Source: Anaerocaecibacter muris
GTDB taxonomy: Bacteria > Bacillota > Clostridia > Christensenellales > Pumilibacteraceae
Direction of reading: 5' to 3'
Length of the DNA: 64,000 nt
Assembly (NCBI RefSeq): GCF_943192945.1
Contig: NZ_CALPCE010000007.1
Location: forward strand, 1-64,000
Made by a program: the position numbers and the translations under genes. The notes beneath the pieces were generated by a model. It had not been told where the DNA came from. It saw only the letters and a program-made list of their open reading frames with translations, and ran no database searches. The number at the start of each line of letters is the position of its first letter. The stretch's first letter is position 1. Of this stretch, positions 1 to 7,828 are shown piece by piece.

Positions 1-126
1 TCGACAGGCTCGGAATGATGGGGGTATAAGCATTTCTTTCCTATATATTATACCATGGCGCATGTGCCGTTTTCCCCATCATTTCGACCGAAGCGCGGTC
101 ACGCGCGTAGCGGAGAAATCAAGGCG
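1..126 (-). repeat. MITE-like intergenic repeat, copy A (cut by window edge)
   Basis: The sequence matches, in reverse orientation, the repeats found near 11.1, 24.5 and 30.4 kb. It shares the GGAATGATGGGGGTATAAGC segment, an AT-rich core and a closing GGAGAAATCAAGGCG block. One end lies outside the window. Positions 127-242 carry a further stretch that reappears inverted at about 11020-11105 (the AAGCACAGCTTGGATTTCTG block and a GTTACGTTAATGTG block), so the repeated unit is longer than the core element. I see no real gene in 1-518. Confidence 0.7.
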
Positions 127-242
127 ATAGCCGCACCAAGCACAGCTTGGATTTCTGTCGTGTGTGGACTTTGACCGTTTATTGTGTTTACACCCGAATA
201 AATGCGTTACGTTAATGTGATAAGCGTTATGACTTGACACCT

Positions 243-449
243 TTGCGGCGGTTCGCCTGGATTCCTCGACAGGCTCGGAATGATGGGGGTATAAGCATTT
301 CTTTCCTATATATTATACCATGGCGCATGTGCCGTTTTCCCCCATCATTTCGACAAAGCAAGCCGAGGCGTGCACGCATTTTCTCACCCATCATTTCGAC
401 CGAAGCGCGGTCACGCGCGTAGTGGAGAAATCAAGGCGTAAGCCGCACA
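243..449 (-). repeat. MITE-like intergenic repeat, copy B
   Basis: This is a second, complete-looking reverse copy. It begins with TGCGGCGGTTCGCC, runs through the GGAATGATGGGGGTATAAGC segment and the AT-rich core, and ends with GGAGAAATCAAGGCG followed by GCCGCAC. Compared with copy A it has extra sequence, because the ATCATTTCGAC motif occurs twice. A 62-residue reading frame here containing RQARND is a translation of the repeat, not a gene. Confidence 0.7.
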
Positions 450-463
450 AACAACTAAAATAA

Positions 464-495
464 AAGGCTTGCGATAATCGCAAGCCTTCCGTCAT
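464..495 (-). terminator. Intrinsic terminator of the coiled-coil gene
   Basis: A perfect 11-bp stem with a 3-nt loop (arms AAGGCTTGCGA and TCGCAAGCCTT, 464-488) is followed on the minus strand by a T-rich run (TTTTATTTTA). It lies just beyond the stop codon of the minus-strand gene ending at 519, where a terminator for that gene is expected. Confidence 0.8.
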
Positions 496-518
496 TTTAC
501 ACTTTTTCATTTTTATTA

Positions 519-2198
519 TTATCTATGCGTGGGTCTGCCGCCTCTGCCGCTCGGCGGGCGGTGGTGGTGCATAGGCGACCCGATCGGTCTGCGCCGTGCG
601 TGCGCCGACGGTCGGCGTTTTGCCGCGGGGCGAGCGGGCGCGGCGACGGCGCGCTTTTTGACCGTCGGGCGTTTGGGTTCGATAGTGGGCGACGCGGCGG
701 CGGCATTGCTCGCGGGGGTCATGACGTATACTTGTTTGTCTTTAATGGAATAGAACACGCCGTTGGCGAGCGGGATAAACTCGCCGCCGAACGCCGCGCC
801 TTGTCCTGCGACGGGCGCAATGTCGCGCGATTCGGACATTTGCACCATTTCGGGACGAATATCTTTAACGTTGTTTTCCGCTTCTTTCTGGCGGCGATCG
901 AGTTCTTTTTCGCGGTCGCGCAAATCTTTTTCCAAAATTTCGCGCCGCATGCGGTCGAGCTCGGTTTCCAGTTTGCGGTATTGGTCTTGGTCGGGGTTGT
1001 AGCCGTACCCGTGCGGCGGCGGGGCTTGAACGTTTTGTTGCGCCGCGCCGTTGGGATTTTGCGCGAGCGATACGGTCAGTTTGTTCACAAGCTCGCGCAT
1101 GCCGTCGAGCTCGGATTTAAGCCTATCGACTTCCTTGACGGCATACGGGTCGGAAGTCGGCGCGGGCGCGGCGTTCATTGCGCGCGCCGCATTGACCGCT
1201 TGCGCTTGCATTTGCGCTTCCGCCGCGGCTTTTTGGGCTTGGAGTTGCGCCTCTTGCGCCGCGCGTTGCGCTTGTAATTGCGCCTCCTGCGCCTGTTGCA
1301 ACATTGCCTGCGCCTGCCGCATCATTTCGCGCGCGGCTTGCGCCTCCGCGTCGTCCCGTTCGCGCGAAGCTGTGCGATCGGGTGCGGACTGCATTTGCAC
1401 GGCTTGCGCCGCTTGCGTGACCTGCGCTTGTATCTGCGCGGCTTGCATTTGCGCCGCCGCCTGCATTTGTGCTGCTTGAGCTTGCTCCATAATGCGTTGC
1501 GCCTGTTCCATCATTGCGCGCGCCTCGTCTGTCACCGCATTGGGCGCGGTCGCTTCGACGGGCGGGGGCGTAACGGGTTGATCAGCTTGCTGTGCGGGCG
1601 TTTCGGCAACGACGGGCGGAACGTCCGTCGGCATGACTACAACAACGGGCGGAACGTCTGCGGGAGCTTCGGGCGCGACGGGCGCGGCGTTAAGAATATC
1701 GTCGAGCTGTTTATCGAGCGCGTCCGCGTCGGGCACGGCTTGGGGCTGTGCGTCGTCCGCGAGCATGGCGTTCATTTGGTTTTCGAGGTCGGTTATTTCG
1801 CCGTCGGACAAGCCGTCGGGCTTGGCGTCGTTATCTGATTTTAACAGGTCGTCGAGCATAGCGTCGAGGTTGACTTCGTCGGTTGCGTGGGTAGCGGCAA
1901 CGACGGGCTCTGCGACGATGACGGGTTCCGCCATAAGCGCTTCGAGTTGCGCGTCGAGGTCGGGCGCGGGATCGGGCGTCGCGGGTTGCGCGGAGTTATC
2001 GCCGTTAATAAGCGCGTCGAGCTGTGCGTCGAGTTCTGCGGCGGACGGCGCGGCGGCGACTATAACGGGTTCGGCGTCGGGAACGGGTTGGCTGTCGTTA
2101 TTCGGCATAACAATAATCGCGTCGAGCGCGTCGGGCGGACTTGTACCCTCTATCGTCTGATTGCCGAGGTCGGAATTATTGTCTTTTAAGTTTGCCAT
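519..2198 (-). CDS. Ala/Gln-rich coiled-coil protein of unknown function
   Basis: I do not recognise this 559-residue protein. Residues 1-230 are acidic and rich in Ala, Pro and Asp, with repeated LDAQLDALI-like phrases. Residues about 230-350 are almost entirely Ala, Gln, Met and Glu (QAQMQAAAQMQAA-type), which suggests a long helix or coiled coil. Residues about 360-450 are a charged coiled coil (KLETELDRMRREILEKDLRD). A short ordered-looking patch (FIPLANGVFYSIKDKQVYVM) precedes a basic tail rich in Arg, Pro, Ala and His. There is no signal peptide or membrane segment, so it is probably a cytoplasmic scaffold-like protein. It has its own promoter and terminator. The gene is genuine because frame, promoter and terminator agree, but its role is unknown. 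Confidence 0.75.
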   Translation of the reverse strand: MANLKDNNSDLGNQTIEGTSPPDALDAIIVMPNNDSQPVPDAEPVIVAAAPSAAELDAQLDALINGDNSAQPATPDPAPDLDAQLEALMAEPVIVAEPVVAATHATDEVNLDAMLDDLLKSDNDAKPDGLSDGEITDLENQMNAMLADDAQPQAVPDADALDKQLDDILNAAPVAPEAPADVPPVVVVMPTDVPPVVAETPAQQADQPVTPPPVEATAPNAVTDEARAMMEQAQRIMEQAQAAQMQAAAQMQAAQIQAQVTQAAQAVQMQSAPDRTASRERDDAEAQAAREMMRQAQAMLQQAQEAQLQAQRAAQEAQLQAQKAAAEAQMQAQAVNAARAMNAAPAPTSDPYAVKEVDRLKSELDGMRELVNKLTVSLAQNPNGAAQQNVQAPPPHGYGYNPDQDQYRKLETELDRMRREILEKDLRDREKELDRRQKEAENNVKDIRPEMVQMSESRDIAPVAGQGAAFGGEFIPLANGVFYSIKDKQVYVMTPASNAAAASPTIEPKRPTVKKRAVAAPARPAAKRRPSAHARRRPIGSPMHHHRPPSGRGGRPTHR

Positions 2199-2233
2199 AC
2201 TGATTCCCGCGTTTTATTATTTTAATACATTAT

Positions 2234-2262
2234 ATAATACAATATTCGGCGGGTTTTGTCAA
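2234..2262 (-). promoter_or_regulatory. Promoter for the coiled-coil protein gene
   Basis: Read on the minus strand: a TTGACA -35 box (2257-2262), a 17-nt spacer and a TATTAT -10 box (2234-2239). It lies about 35 nt upstream of the ATG at 2198. Confidence 0.75.
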
Positions 2263-2375
2263 TACTTTTAAGAATGTTTTGATTTTCGCGCGGAGCGCAA
2301 ACGCGACTTCGCGGAAGGCTCCAAAAAGATCTCGATTTTTAAGTCGGTCAATCTTTAATTACATCGCCGTATTCC

Positions 2376-2404
2376 TTGAAAAAAGAATGAATTTGTGCTA
2401 TTAT
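2376..2404 (+). promoter_or_regulatory. Promoter of the response-regulator/ABC operon
   Basis: TTGAAA (2376-2381), a 17-nt spacer and TATTAT (2399-2404), about 40 nt before the response-regulator ATG. A Shine-Dalgarno-like AGAAGGT stretch follows. Confidence 0.6.
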
Positions 2405-2443
2405 TTTAAATTGCAAATAGAACGACTACCAAGAAGGTAAAAG

Positions 2444-3118
2444 ATGACTTTGAAAAAAATTTTTATTGTAGACGACGATGTTTACATCGGCGATATGTTG
2501 GAAGAAATCCTTACAAAAGAAGGGTATTCGGTTTCACGTGCGTATTCCGGTACGGAAGCGGCATTGTTGCTTTCGGTGAATAAACCCGATCTCGTTCTTC
2601 TCGACTTAATGTTGCCGGGGTTGAGCGGAGAAAAAGTTCTGGAAAAAATCAAAGATATTCCCGTTATCGTAGTAAGTGCGAAAATCGATGTAAACGACAA
2701 AGTAAATTTATTGCTCGGCGGCGCGGCAGACTATATAACAAAACCGTTCGATACAAAAGAATTGCTTGCGCGGATAACCGTACAACTTCGGGATAAAAAG
2801 TCCGAACGCACGATAGCTCCTACTGTCGAATACGACGATATAGTTCTCGATACGACAGCGCGCCGAGTTACGGTAAATAACCGAGAAGTGCATTTAACGA
2901 GAACGGAATACGCAATATTGAAAATACTTATGCAAAGAAGCGCGCAAGTTGTAACAAAATCCGAACTTATGGACGGTATTTGCGAAGATACGCCCGATTG
3001 CACGGATAATTCGCTTAAAATTCACATTGCCAATTTGCGCAAAAAGTTAAAGTCGATTACCGATAAAGACTACATCGATTCCGTATGGGGGATCGGATTC
3101 AAACTCAAAGCCGATTAA
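2444..3118 (+). CDS. OmpR/PhoB-family response regulator
   Basis: This 224-residue protein is of standard family length. The N-terminal receiver domain (about 1-115) has the acidic pocket VDDD (9-12), the likely phospho-acceptor Asp54 in LLDLMLPG, and the conserved Lys in YITKPFD near residue 104. The C-terminal winged-helix DNA-binding domain (about 125-224) has the usual TRTEYAILKILM and DSVWGIGFKL features. It heads a four-gene set with an ABC ATPase, a permease and a sensor kinase, so it probably controls the transporter genes beside it. The signal cannot be read from the sequence. Peptide antibiotics or cell-envelope stress are common inputs for this arrangement, but that is an inference. 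Confidence 0.93.
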   Translation: MTLKKIFIVDDDVYIGDMLEEILTKEGYSVSRAYSGTEAALLLSVNKPDLVLLDLMLPGLSGEKVLEKIKDIPVIVVSAKIDVNDKVNLLLGGAADYITKPFDTKELLARITVQLRDKKSERTIAPTVEYDDIVLDTTARRVTVNNREVHLTRTEYAILKILMQRSAQVVTKSELMDGICEDTPDCTDNSLKIHIANLRKKLKSITDKDYIDSVWGIGFKLKAD

Positions 3119-3199
3119 ATCTTTACCGATTCTTTACTGCTATCTTTACCGTTATCAAAACCGTTGTTTGGTAGACTCTTAAACATAGGAGGCATTTTT

Positions 3200-4114
3200 A
3201 TGGAATATGTTTTACAAACAAACGCCGTAAAAAAATATTACGGCAACTACCATGCTCTGAACGGACTTACTATGCGCGTCCCCAAGGGAAGTATTTACGG
3301 TTTTGTAGGCAAAAACGGCGCGGGCAAAACGACGCTTATTCGTCTTGTTTGCGGATTGCAACGACCGACGGACGGGGAAGTGAATATTTACGGTATCGGG
3401 CATGAGAACAAAGAAATTTTCAAGGCGCGGCGCAGAATGGGCGCGGTCGTGGAAACCCCGTCGATCTATCTCAATATGACCGCGGAAGAAAACCTGAAAG
3501 AACAATGCCGTATTTTAGGGATGCCGTCGTTTGACGGAATCGCAGAAATATTGCAACTCGTAGGTTTGGAAAATACGGGTAAAAAGAAAGCAAAAAACTT
3601 CTCGCTCGGTATGCGTCAGCGGCTCGGCATTGCCGTCGCTCTTACGGGCAACCCCGATTTTCTCGTTTTAGACGAGCCCATCAACGGACTCGATCCGCAA
3701 GGTATTATCGACATAAGAGAACTGATTTTGAAACTGAATCGCGAGCGCGGTATTACCGTCCTCGTATCCAGTCACATATTGGGCGAGTTGTCGAAAATAG
3801 CAACGCATTTCGGCTTTATCGACAAAGGCAAAATCGTAAAAGAAATGAGCGCCGTACAGCTCGATAACGCTTGTCGTAAACGCATCGAAATAACCGTTAG
3901 CGACGCTAAAATATTGAGTCGCGTTCTCGATGGACTGAATATCGAATATTCGGTAAAATCCGATACCGAAGCGGAAATATTCGGTGAAATAGGCGTAACC
4001 GAGTTAACGCTCAAATTGCACGACGAGCATTGCGACGTAAAAAGAATGTGCGAACATAGCGAAAGTTTAGAGGCTTTTTATATCAACCTTTTGGGAGGGA
4101 GAAGCAATGAATAG
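3200..4114 (+). CDS. ABC transporter ATP-binding protein, BcrA/antibiotic-type
   Basis: This is a 304-residue nucleotide-binding subunit. From the ATG at 3200 (preceded by AGGAGG; a TTG start at 3164 is less likely) it shows Walker A GKNGAGKTT (residues 37-45), the signature LGMRQRLGIA, Walker B FLVLDEP followed by NGLDP, and a switch His in SSHILGE. The C-terminal 90 residues form the variable domain seen in BcrA/CcmA-type drug-resistance and lantibiotic-immunity ATPases. The next gene overlaps by 8 nt and encodes the membrane partner. It probably energises export or removal of an antimicrobial peptide or lipid; the substrate is inferred only from family and gene order. Confidence 0.9.
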   Translation: MEYVLQTNAVKKYYGNYHALNGLTMRVPKGSIYGFVGKNGAGKTTLIRLVCGLQRPTDGEVNIYGIGHENKEIFKARRRMGAVVETPSIYLNMTAEENLKEQCRILGMPSFDGIAEILQLVGLENTGKKKAKNFSLGMRQRLGIAVALTGNPDFLVLDEPINGLDPQGIIDIRELILKLNRERGITVLVSSHILGELSKIATHFGFIDKGKIVKEMSAVQLDNACRKRIEITVSDAKILSRVLDGLNIEYSVKSDTEAEIFGEIGVTELTLKLHDEHCDVKRMCEHSESLEAFYINLLGGRSNE

Positions 4115-4898
4115 ACTTTTGATTGCGAATTTCATGCGTGTAAAAAAGAATAAACTGTTTTGGGCTTTATGCGGCGTTATGTCGCTTGTATCTTTGTTTA
4201 TGATCGTCAATGCCATTGTAAATAACGATTCGCAAATCGACAATGCGATATGTATGTTCGTTATACCCGTCGAAATCGCCGCGGCGGTCTTTATAAGCAT
4301 CTTTTTCGGCACGGAGTACGGCGACGGCACGATACGCAATAAGCTCGTCGTAGGACACGACAGGCGGCAGATTTATTTTGCGAATTCGATTACGGCAGCG
4401 GCAAGCGGATTGGTACTGTCGGCGGCGTATATGTTGCCAATAATGATTTTGGGCTTTCCGGCAGTTGCATTACCTACGGTCGAAGCCGTTAAAATTGTCG
4501 CTGTCGGGGTTTTAACGCTTTTCGCGTTTTGCTCGTTGTTCACTATGGTGAGTATGATTTATTCCAATAAAGCGGGCGCAACGGTAGTAAATCTCGTGCT
4601 TGCGTTTTTACTGCTGATTGCGGCTTCATGGTTGTGCGCAAAGTTGATGGCTCCCGAATTTTATACGGCGCACGGTACGGGCGACGGATCGGAATACGTG
4701 CGCAATCCCAACTATGTAAGCGGCATTGCAAGAACGATATTGCAGACGCTTTGCGATTTATTGCCAAGCGGACAAGCGATGCAATTTTTAACGGGCGTAT
4801 CGAGTCCTTTGTGGGCTTTGTCGCTGTACTCCATGGGCGTTTGCGCTGTGTGTACAGCCGCAGGTGTGGTCGTATTTTACAAAAAAGATATAAAATGA
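4107..4898 (+). CDS. ABC-2-type permease, partner of the BcrA-like ATPase
   Basis: A 263-residue integral membrane protein with about six hydrophobic segments, starting inside the 3' end of the ATPase gene. The GTEYGDGTIRNKLVVGHDR stretch after the second segment is typical of ABC-2 permeases of the BcrB/LanE kind. It ends with a short basic tail (FYKKDIK) just before the kinase gene. Translational coupling to the ATPase gene supports a two-component exporter. The substrate is unknown. Confidence 0.87.
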   Translation: MNRLLIANFMRVKKNKLFWALCGVMSLVSLFMIVNAIVNNDSQIDNAICMFVIPVEIAAAVFISIFFGTEYGDGTIRNKLVVGHDRRQIYFANSITAAASGLVLSAAYMLPIMILGFPAVALPTVEAVKIVAVGVLTLFAFCSLFTMVSMIYSNKAGATVVNLVLAFLLLIAASWLCAKLMAPEFYTAHGTGDGSEYVRNPNYVSGIARTILQTLCDLLPSGQAMQFLTGVSSPLWALSLYSMGVCAVCTAAGVVVFYKKDIK

Positions 4899-4912
4899 AA
4901 AGGTGAAAAATT

Positions 4913-5806
4913 GTGGTTTGGCTTTCGGTTATTTGTTCGATATTGTTGCTTTTGGCGGTATATCTTATTGTCAAGATATTTCTGATTAAAAAAGATATCG
5001 CAGGTATCGACCGCGAATTTAACGAAAAACTGAAAGCCGACACAAACACTTTGATTACAGTTGACGGTAAAGACAAAACGGTTTGTCGTTTGGCGGCGGA
5101 TATAAATGAGCAGTTAAAGGTTTTGCGAAAACAGCGTCTAAAATACGAACAAGGCGATTTGGAACTGAAAAGCGCCGTTGCAAACATTTCTCACGATCTC
5201 CGCACGCCGCTTACGGCTATATCCGGTTATTTGGAATTACTCGAAAAGGAACAAAAAAGTCAAGATGCGGAACGCTATATAGGCATTATAAAAAACCGCA
5301 CGGAAACGCTAAAACAGCTCGCGGAAGATTTATTCCGCTATTCCGTGATTACTTCGCCCGATTATGACTCGCCCAAAGAACGGCTCTCGGTAAATTCCGT
5401 TTTGGAAGAATGTATCGCATACCACTATAACGCATTTCGGCAAGCAAAAATCATACCCGAAATTCATTTACCCGAAATTACGGTATATTGCAATATGAAC
5501 CGAGTTGCGCTCAACCGTATATTTTCCAATCTCATAGAAAACGCAATAAAATACAGTAACGGGGACTTTTGCGTCGAATTAAACGACAAAGGCGAAATCA
5601 CTATGTCAAATATGGCGTCCGAGTTATCGACAGTAGAAGTAAGTATGTTGTTTGACCGTTTTTATACAGTCGAAAACGCAAAAAAATCAACGGGACTCGG
5701 CTTGTCGATTGTAAAGATATTGGTGGAACAAGTCGGAGGTACAATATATGCTAAATATGCGGCAGGCAAATTGATAACTTGTATTTGTCTGCCGTTGGCA
5801 ATTTAA
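4913..5806 (+). CDS. Sensor histidine kinase, short membrane-anchored type
   Basis: A 297-residue kinase that starts with GTG, preceded by AAAGGTG. One N-terminal membrane helix (about 4-25) is followed by a short linker, so there is no large extracellular sensor domain. The phosphoacceptor is His94 in ISHDLRTPL, followed by the ATPase domain with an N-box (NLIENAIKYSNG) and a G2 box (STGLGLSIVKILVEQ). The very small extracellular part suggests that it senses within the membrane or through the neighbouring transporter, as described for BceS-like kinases. That transfer of mechanism is an inference. Its likely partner is the response regulator at the start of the operon. Confidence 0.92.
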   Translation: MVWLSVICSILLLLAVYLIVKIFLIKKDIAGIDREFNEKLKADTNTLITVDGKDKTVCRLAADINEQLKVLRKQRLKYEQGDLELKSAVANISHDLRTPLTAISGYLELLEKEQKSQDAERYIGIIKNRTETLKQLAEDLFRYSVITSPDYDSPKERLSVNSVLEECIAYHYNAFRQAKIIPEIHLPEITVYCNMNRVALNRIFSNLIENAIKYSNGDFCVELNDKGEITMSNMASELSTVEVSMLFDRFYTVENAKKSTGLGLSIVKILVEQVGGTIYAKYAAGKLITCICLPLAI

Positions 5807-5812
5807 ATAAGT

Positions 5813-5836
5813 CGGTTTCCATAAAAACCGCTTTTA
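5813..5836 (+). terminator. Possible weak terminator after the kinase gene
   Basis: A 6-bp inverted repeat (CGGTTT and AAACCG) with a 6-nt loop, followed by CTTTTA, seven bases after the kinase stop codon. The stem is short, so only modest confidence. Confidence 0.4.
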
Positions 5837-5943
5837 CCGTCATTTGCGAGTTTTATCGCCGCGATTGAAAATCGACGACGCGTATTAGTTATACGGGTTA
5901 GCGTTGCGCTTTTTCGCGCCCGTTTGCAATTGGCTTAAATCTA

Positions 5944-5972
5944 TTGACACGCACCCGCGGGTGTGTTACAAT
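5944..5972 (+). promoter_or_regulatory. Promoter with a palindrome in its spacer
   Basis: TTGACA (5944-5949), a 17-nt spacer and TACAAT (5967-5972). The spacer holds the perfect 12-bp palindrome CACCCGCGGGTG (5952-5963), which extends imperfectly on both sides. This is a good position for a repressor site. It drives the lipoprotein at 6015 and probably the pullulanase gene. Confidence 0.7.
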
Positions 5973-6014
5973 ATTATTACCGCGTTTGCGGGAAACGATA
6001 AGATAGGGGAAATG

Positions 6015-7793
6015 ATGAAACGCAGTAAGATCGGTATAATCGTTGCAATCGTTATGCTGTGCCTCGCTTCGGTCGGGTTGTCGGCTTGCGCAAAAGAGCC
6101 TCGCCGCTTTGCGACGGGCGATCCGCCCGAGCACGACCGTTTGCCGTCCGTAACGGCGTTGAAAGCGATCGGCACGTCGGACGGAGTTATAGCAAGCTGG
6201 AACGCCGTGAGCGGCGCGACGGAATACGTCGTCATCTGTTGCGGCGGCACTGCCGTCACCGCGCAGATGACGGTAAATCTGTCGAAATGTACGGAATTCG
6301 TCTTGCCCGACGACGGGGAAATAACGATTACGGTCGCGGCGCGAGCCGAGGGATATATCGATTCCTTACCGACGTCGATAAAATATGTTATGGAGGTCAA
6401 ACAGTTGCGCAGCCCCGAAATTATTGCATTTAACAACGGCGTGATTGAATGGAAAGCCGACAGCGGAGTTTCCACCTTTATACTTAAAATTAACAATGAA
6501 TTCGTGTCCGACGCGTCGGATTATTATTATCACACCAACAAGTACGACACAAAAAACCTCACCGTTGACAGTCGAATAGACATTGTCGCGGTTGCGGGAT
6601 CGGGCGAGCGCGACAGCGCGCCCACGTCGTTTATGTACAGCGCGGCTAAAAAGCGACTTACGGTATTGCCCGTGAGCGAGTACGAAATCGCCGACGAAAC
6701 GCTTAAATGGGGCGCGATAGGCGGCGCGGTTGCATACCGCGTGGTCGATTTGGATTTTAATGTTACCACCGTCGAGGATACGTATTTCGACATGTCGCGC
6801 AAGAACCTCGTTTACGGCGTTTATCCCGTAATGAACGACGATGCGCTTATGGGCAGCGCGGAAATCGCGCCGACTTCGATCGGGTACTTATCGGGCGGCG
6901 GCACGGCGCAAGACCCGTACTTGATTAAAACGCCGTTCGACCTGCGCGCTATAGATTATTACGAACTGCGGCGGAGCGAAACAAACGGCGTGCGGCGGTG
7001 TTATCGCATAGAGAACGATATGGACTACAACGCCGTTGACGCGCTTGAAAGCGATTCCAATATTTACACGTTGCGCAAACCGTTCAACGGCACGCTCGAC
7101 GGAAACGGCAAAAAGCTGTCCAATATCCGAGTCAATTACGACGGCGGGTTCTGGGCGTTGTTCGAGTTTTTAGAGCGCGGCGCCGTCGTTACGAACATCA
7201 CTTTTGACGGCGCGGAAATTTACAACCGCGTTCAGGACGACGAACACCCGCTCAACGCGTCGATTGCGACCGTCGCGTACATGAATTACGGCACGGTGTC
7301 GGGCGTTACGGTCGTCGGCGCGCAGTATACCGCAATGGGCGGCGAGGTGTGCGGCATTGTCGCGCATAACTACGGCACGGTCAGCGGTTGTTCGGTATCG
7401 GGCACGTTCGCGCAGGCGGGAACGTCGGCGCTCGGCGTTGCGGGGTACGAAATGGCGGGCGTGGTGCTCGAAAACCTCAACGGCGGCACGGTCGAGGATA
7501 ACACGGTAGGCAGTCTTACTCTGCGCGGCACGGGCGGAAATATCCGTTCGGCGGCGGGCGTTGTGTCCATAAACCGCGAGGGCGGGATTGTGCGCAACAA
7601 CAGCTATACTTCGGTCGTTATCACGGGCATGGCGGCGAGCGGGTCGGAATACGGCGGAGTTACCGCGTACTGCGCGGGCACGACGACCAAGGGCACGGGC
7701 AAGCTCGGCACGTTCACGGTGGGCGGCGTTGCCGTCACGGTCGAAACGGGCGGCGCGGACGGGCGCGGCAAGCTCGTTGGTAAGCGCGGCTAA
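6015..7793 (+). CDS. Surface lipoprotein with Fn3-like and GLUG-like repeats
   Basis: About 592 residues from the ATG at 6015, which sits well behind AGGGGA; an ATG at 6012 is also possible, and a start at 5904 would place the promoter inside the gene. A lipoprotein signal with lipobox LSAC is followed by two or three beta-sandwich-like modules (ASWNAVSGATEYVV resembles fibronectin type III). After the phrase GGGTAQDPYLIKTPFDLRAI comes a beta-helix-like region with repeated NYGTVSG units (GLUG-like). Such proteins sit on the outer face of Gram-positive cells and bind polymers or other cells. No catalytic residues can be pointed to. It lies just upstream of the pullulanase gene, so a role in glucan binding is plausible but unproven. 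Confidence 0.75.
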   Translation: MKRSKIGIIVAIVMLCLASVGLSACAKEPRRFATGDPPEHDRLPSVTALKAIGTSDGVIASWNAVSGATEYVVICCGGTAVTAQMTVNLSKCTEFVLPDDGEITITVAARAEGYIDSLPTSIKYVMEVKQLRSPEIIAFNNGVIEWKADSGVSTFILKINNEFVSDASDYYYHTNKYDTKNLTVDSRIDIVAVAGSGERDSAPTSFMYSAAKKRLTVLPVSEYEIADETLKWGAIGGAVAYRVVDLDFNVTTVEDTYFDMSRKNLVYGVYPVMNDDALMGSAEIAPTSIGYLSGGGTAQDPYLIKTPFDLRAIDYYELRRSETNGVRRCYRIENDMDYNAVDALESDSNIYTLRKPFNGTLDGNGKKLSNIRVNYDGGFWALFEFLERGAVVTNITFDGAEIYNRVQDDEHPLNASIATVAYMNYGTVSGVTVVGAQYTAMGGEVCGIVAHNYGTVSGCSVSGTFAQAGTSALGVAGYEMAGVVLENLNGGTVEDNTVGSLTLRGTGGNIRSAAGVVSINREGGIVRNNSYTSVVITGMAASGSEYGGVTAYCAGTTTKGTGKLGTFTVGGVAVTVETGGADGRGKLVGKRG

Positions 7794-7828
7794 ACGCGGA
7801 CATCGTCCGAACATATGTATAGGGGAAA

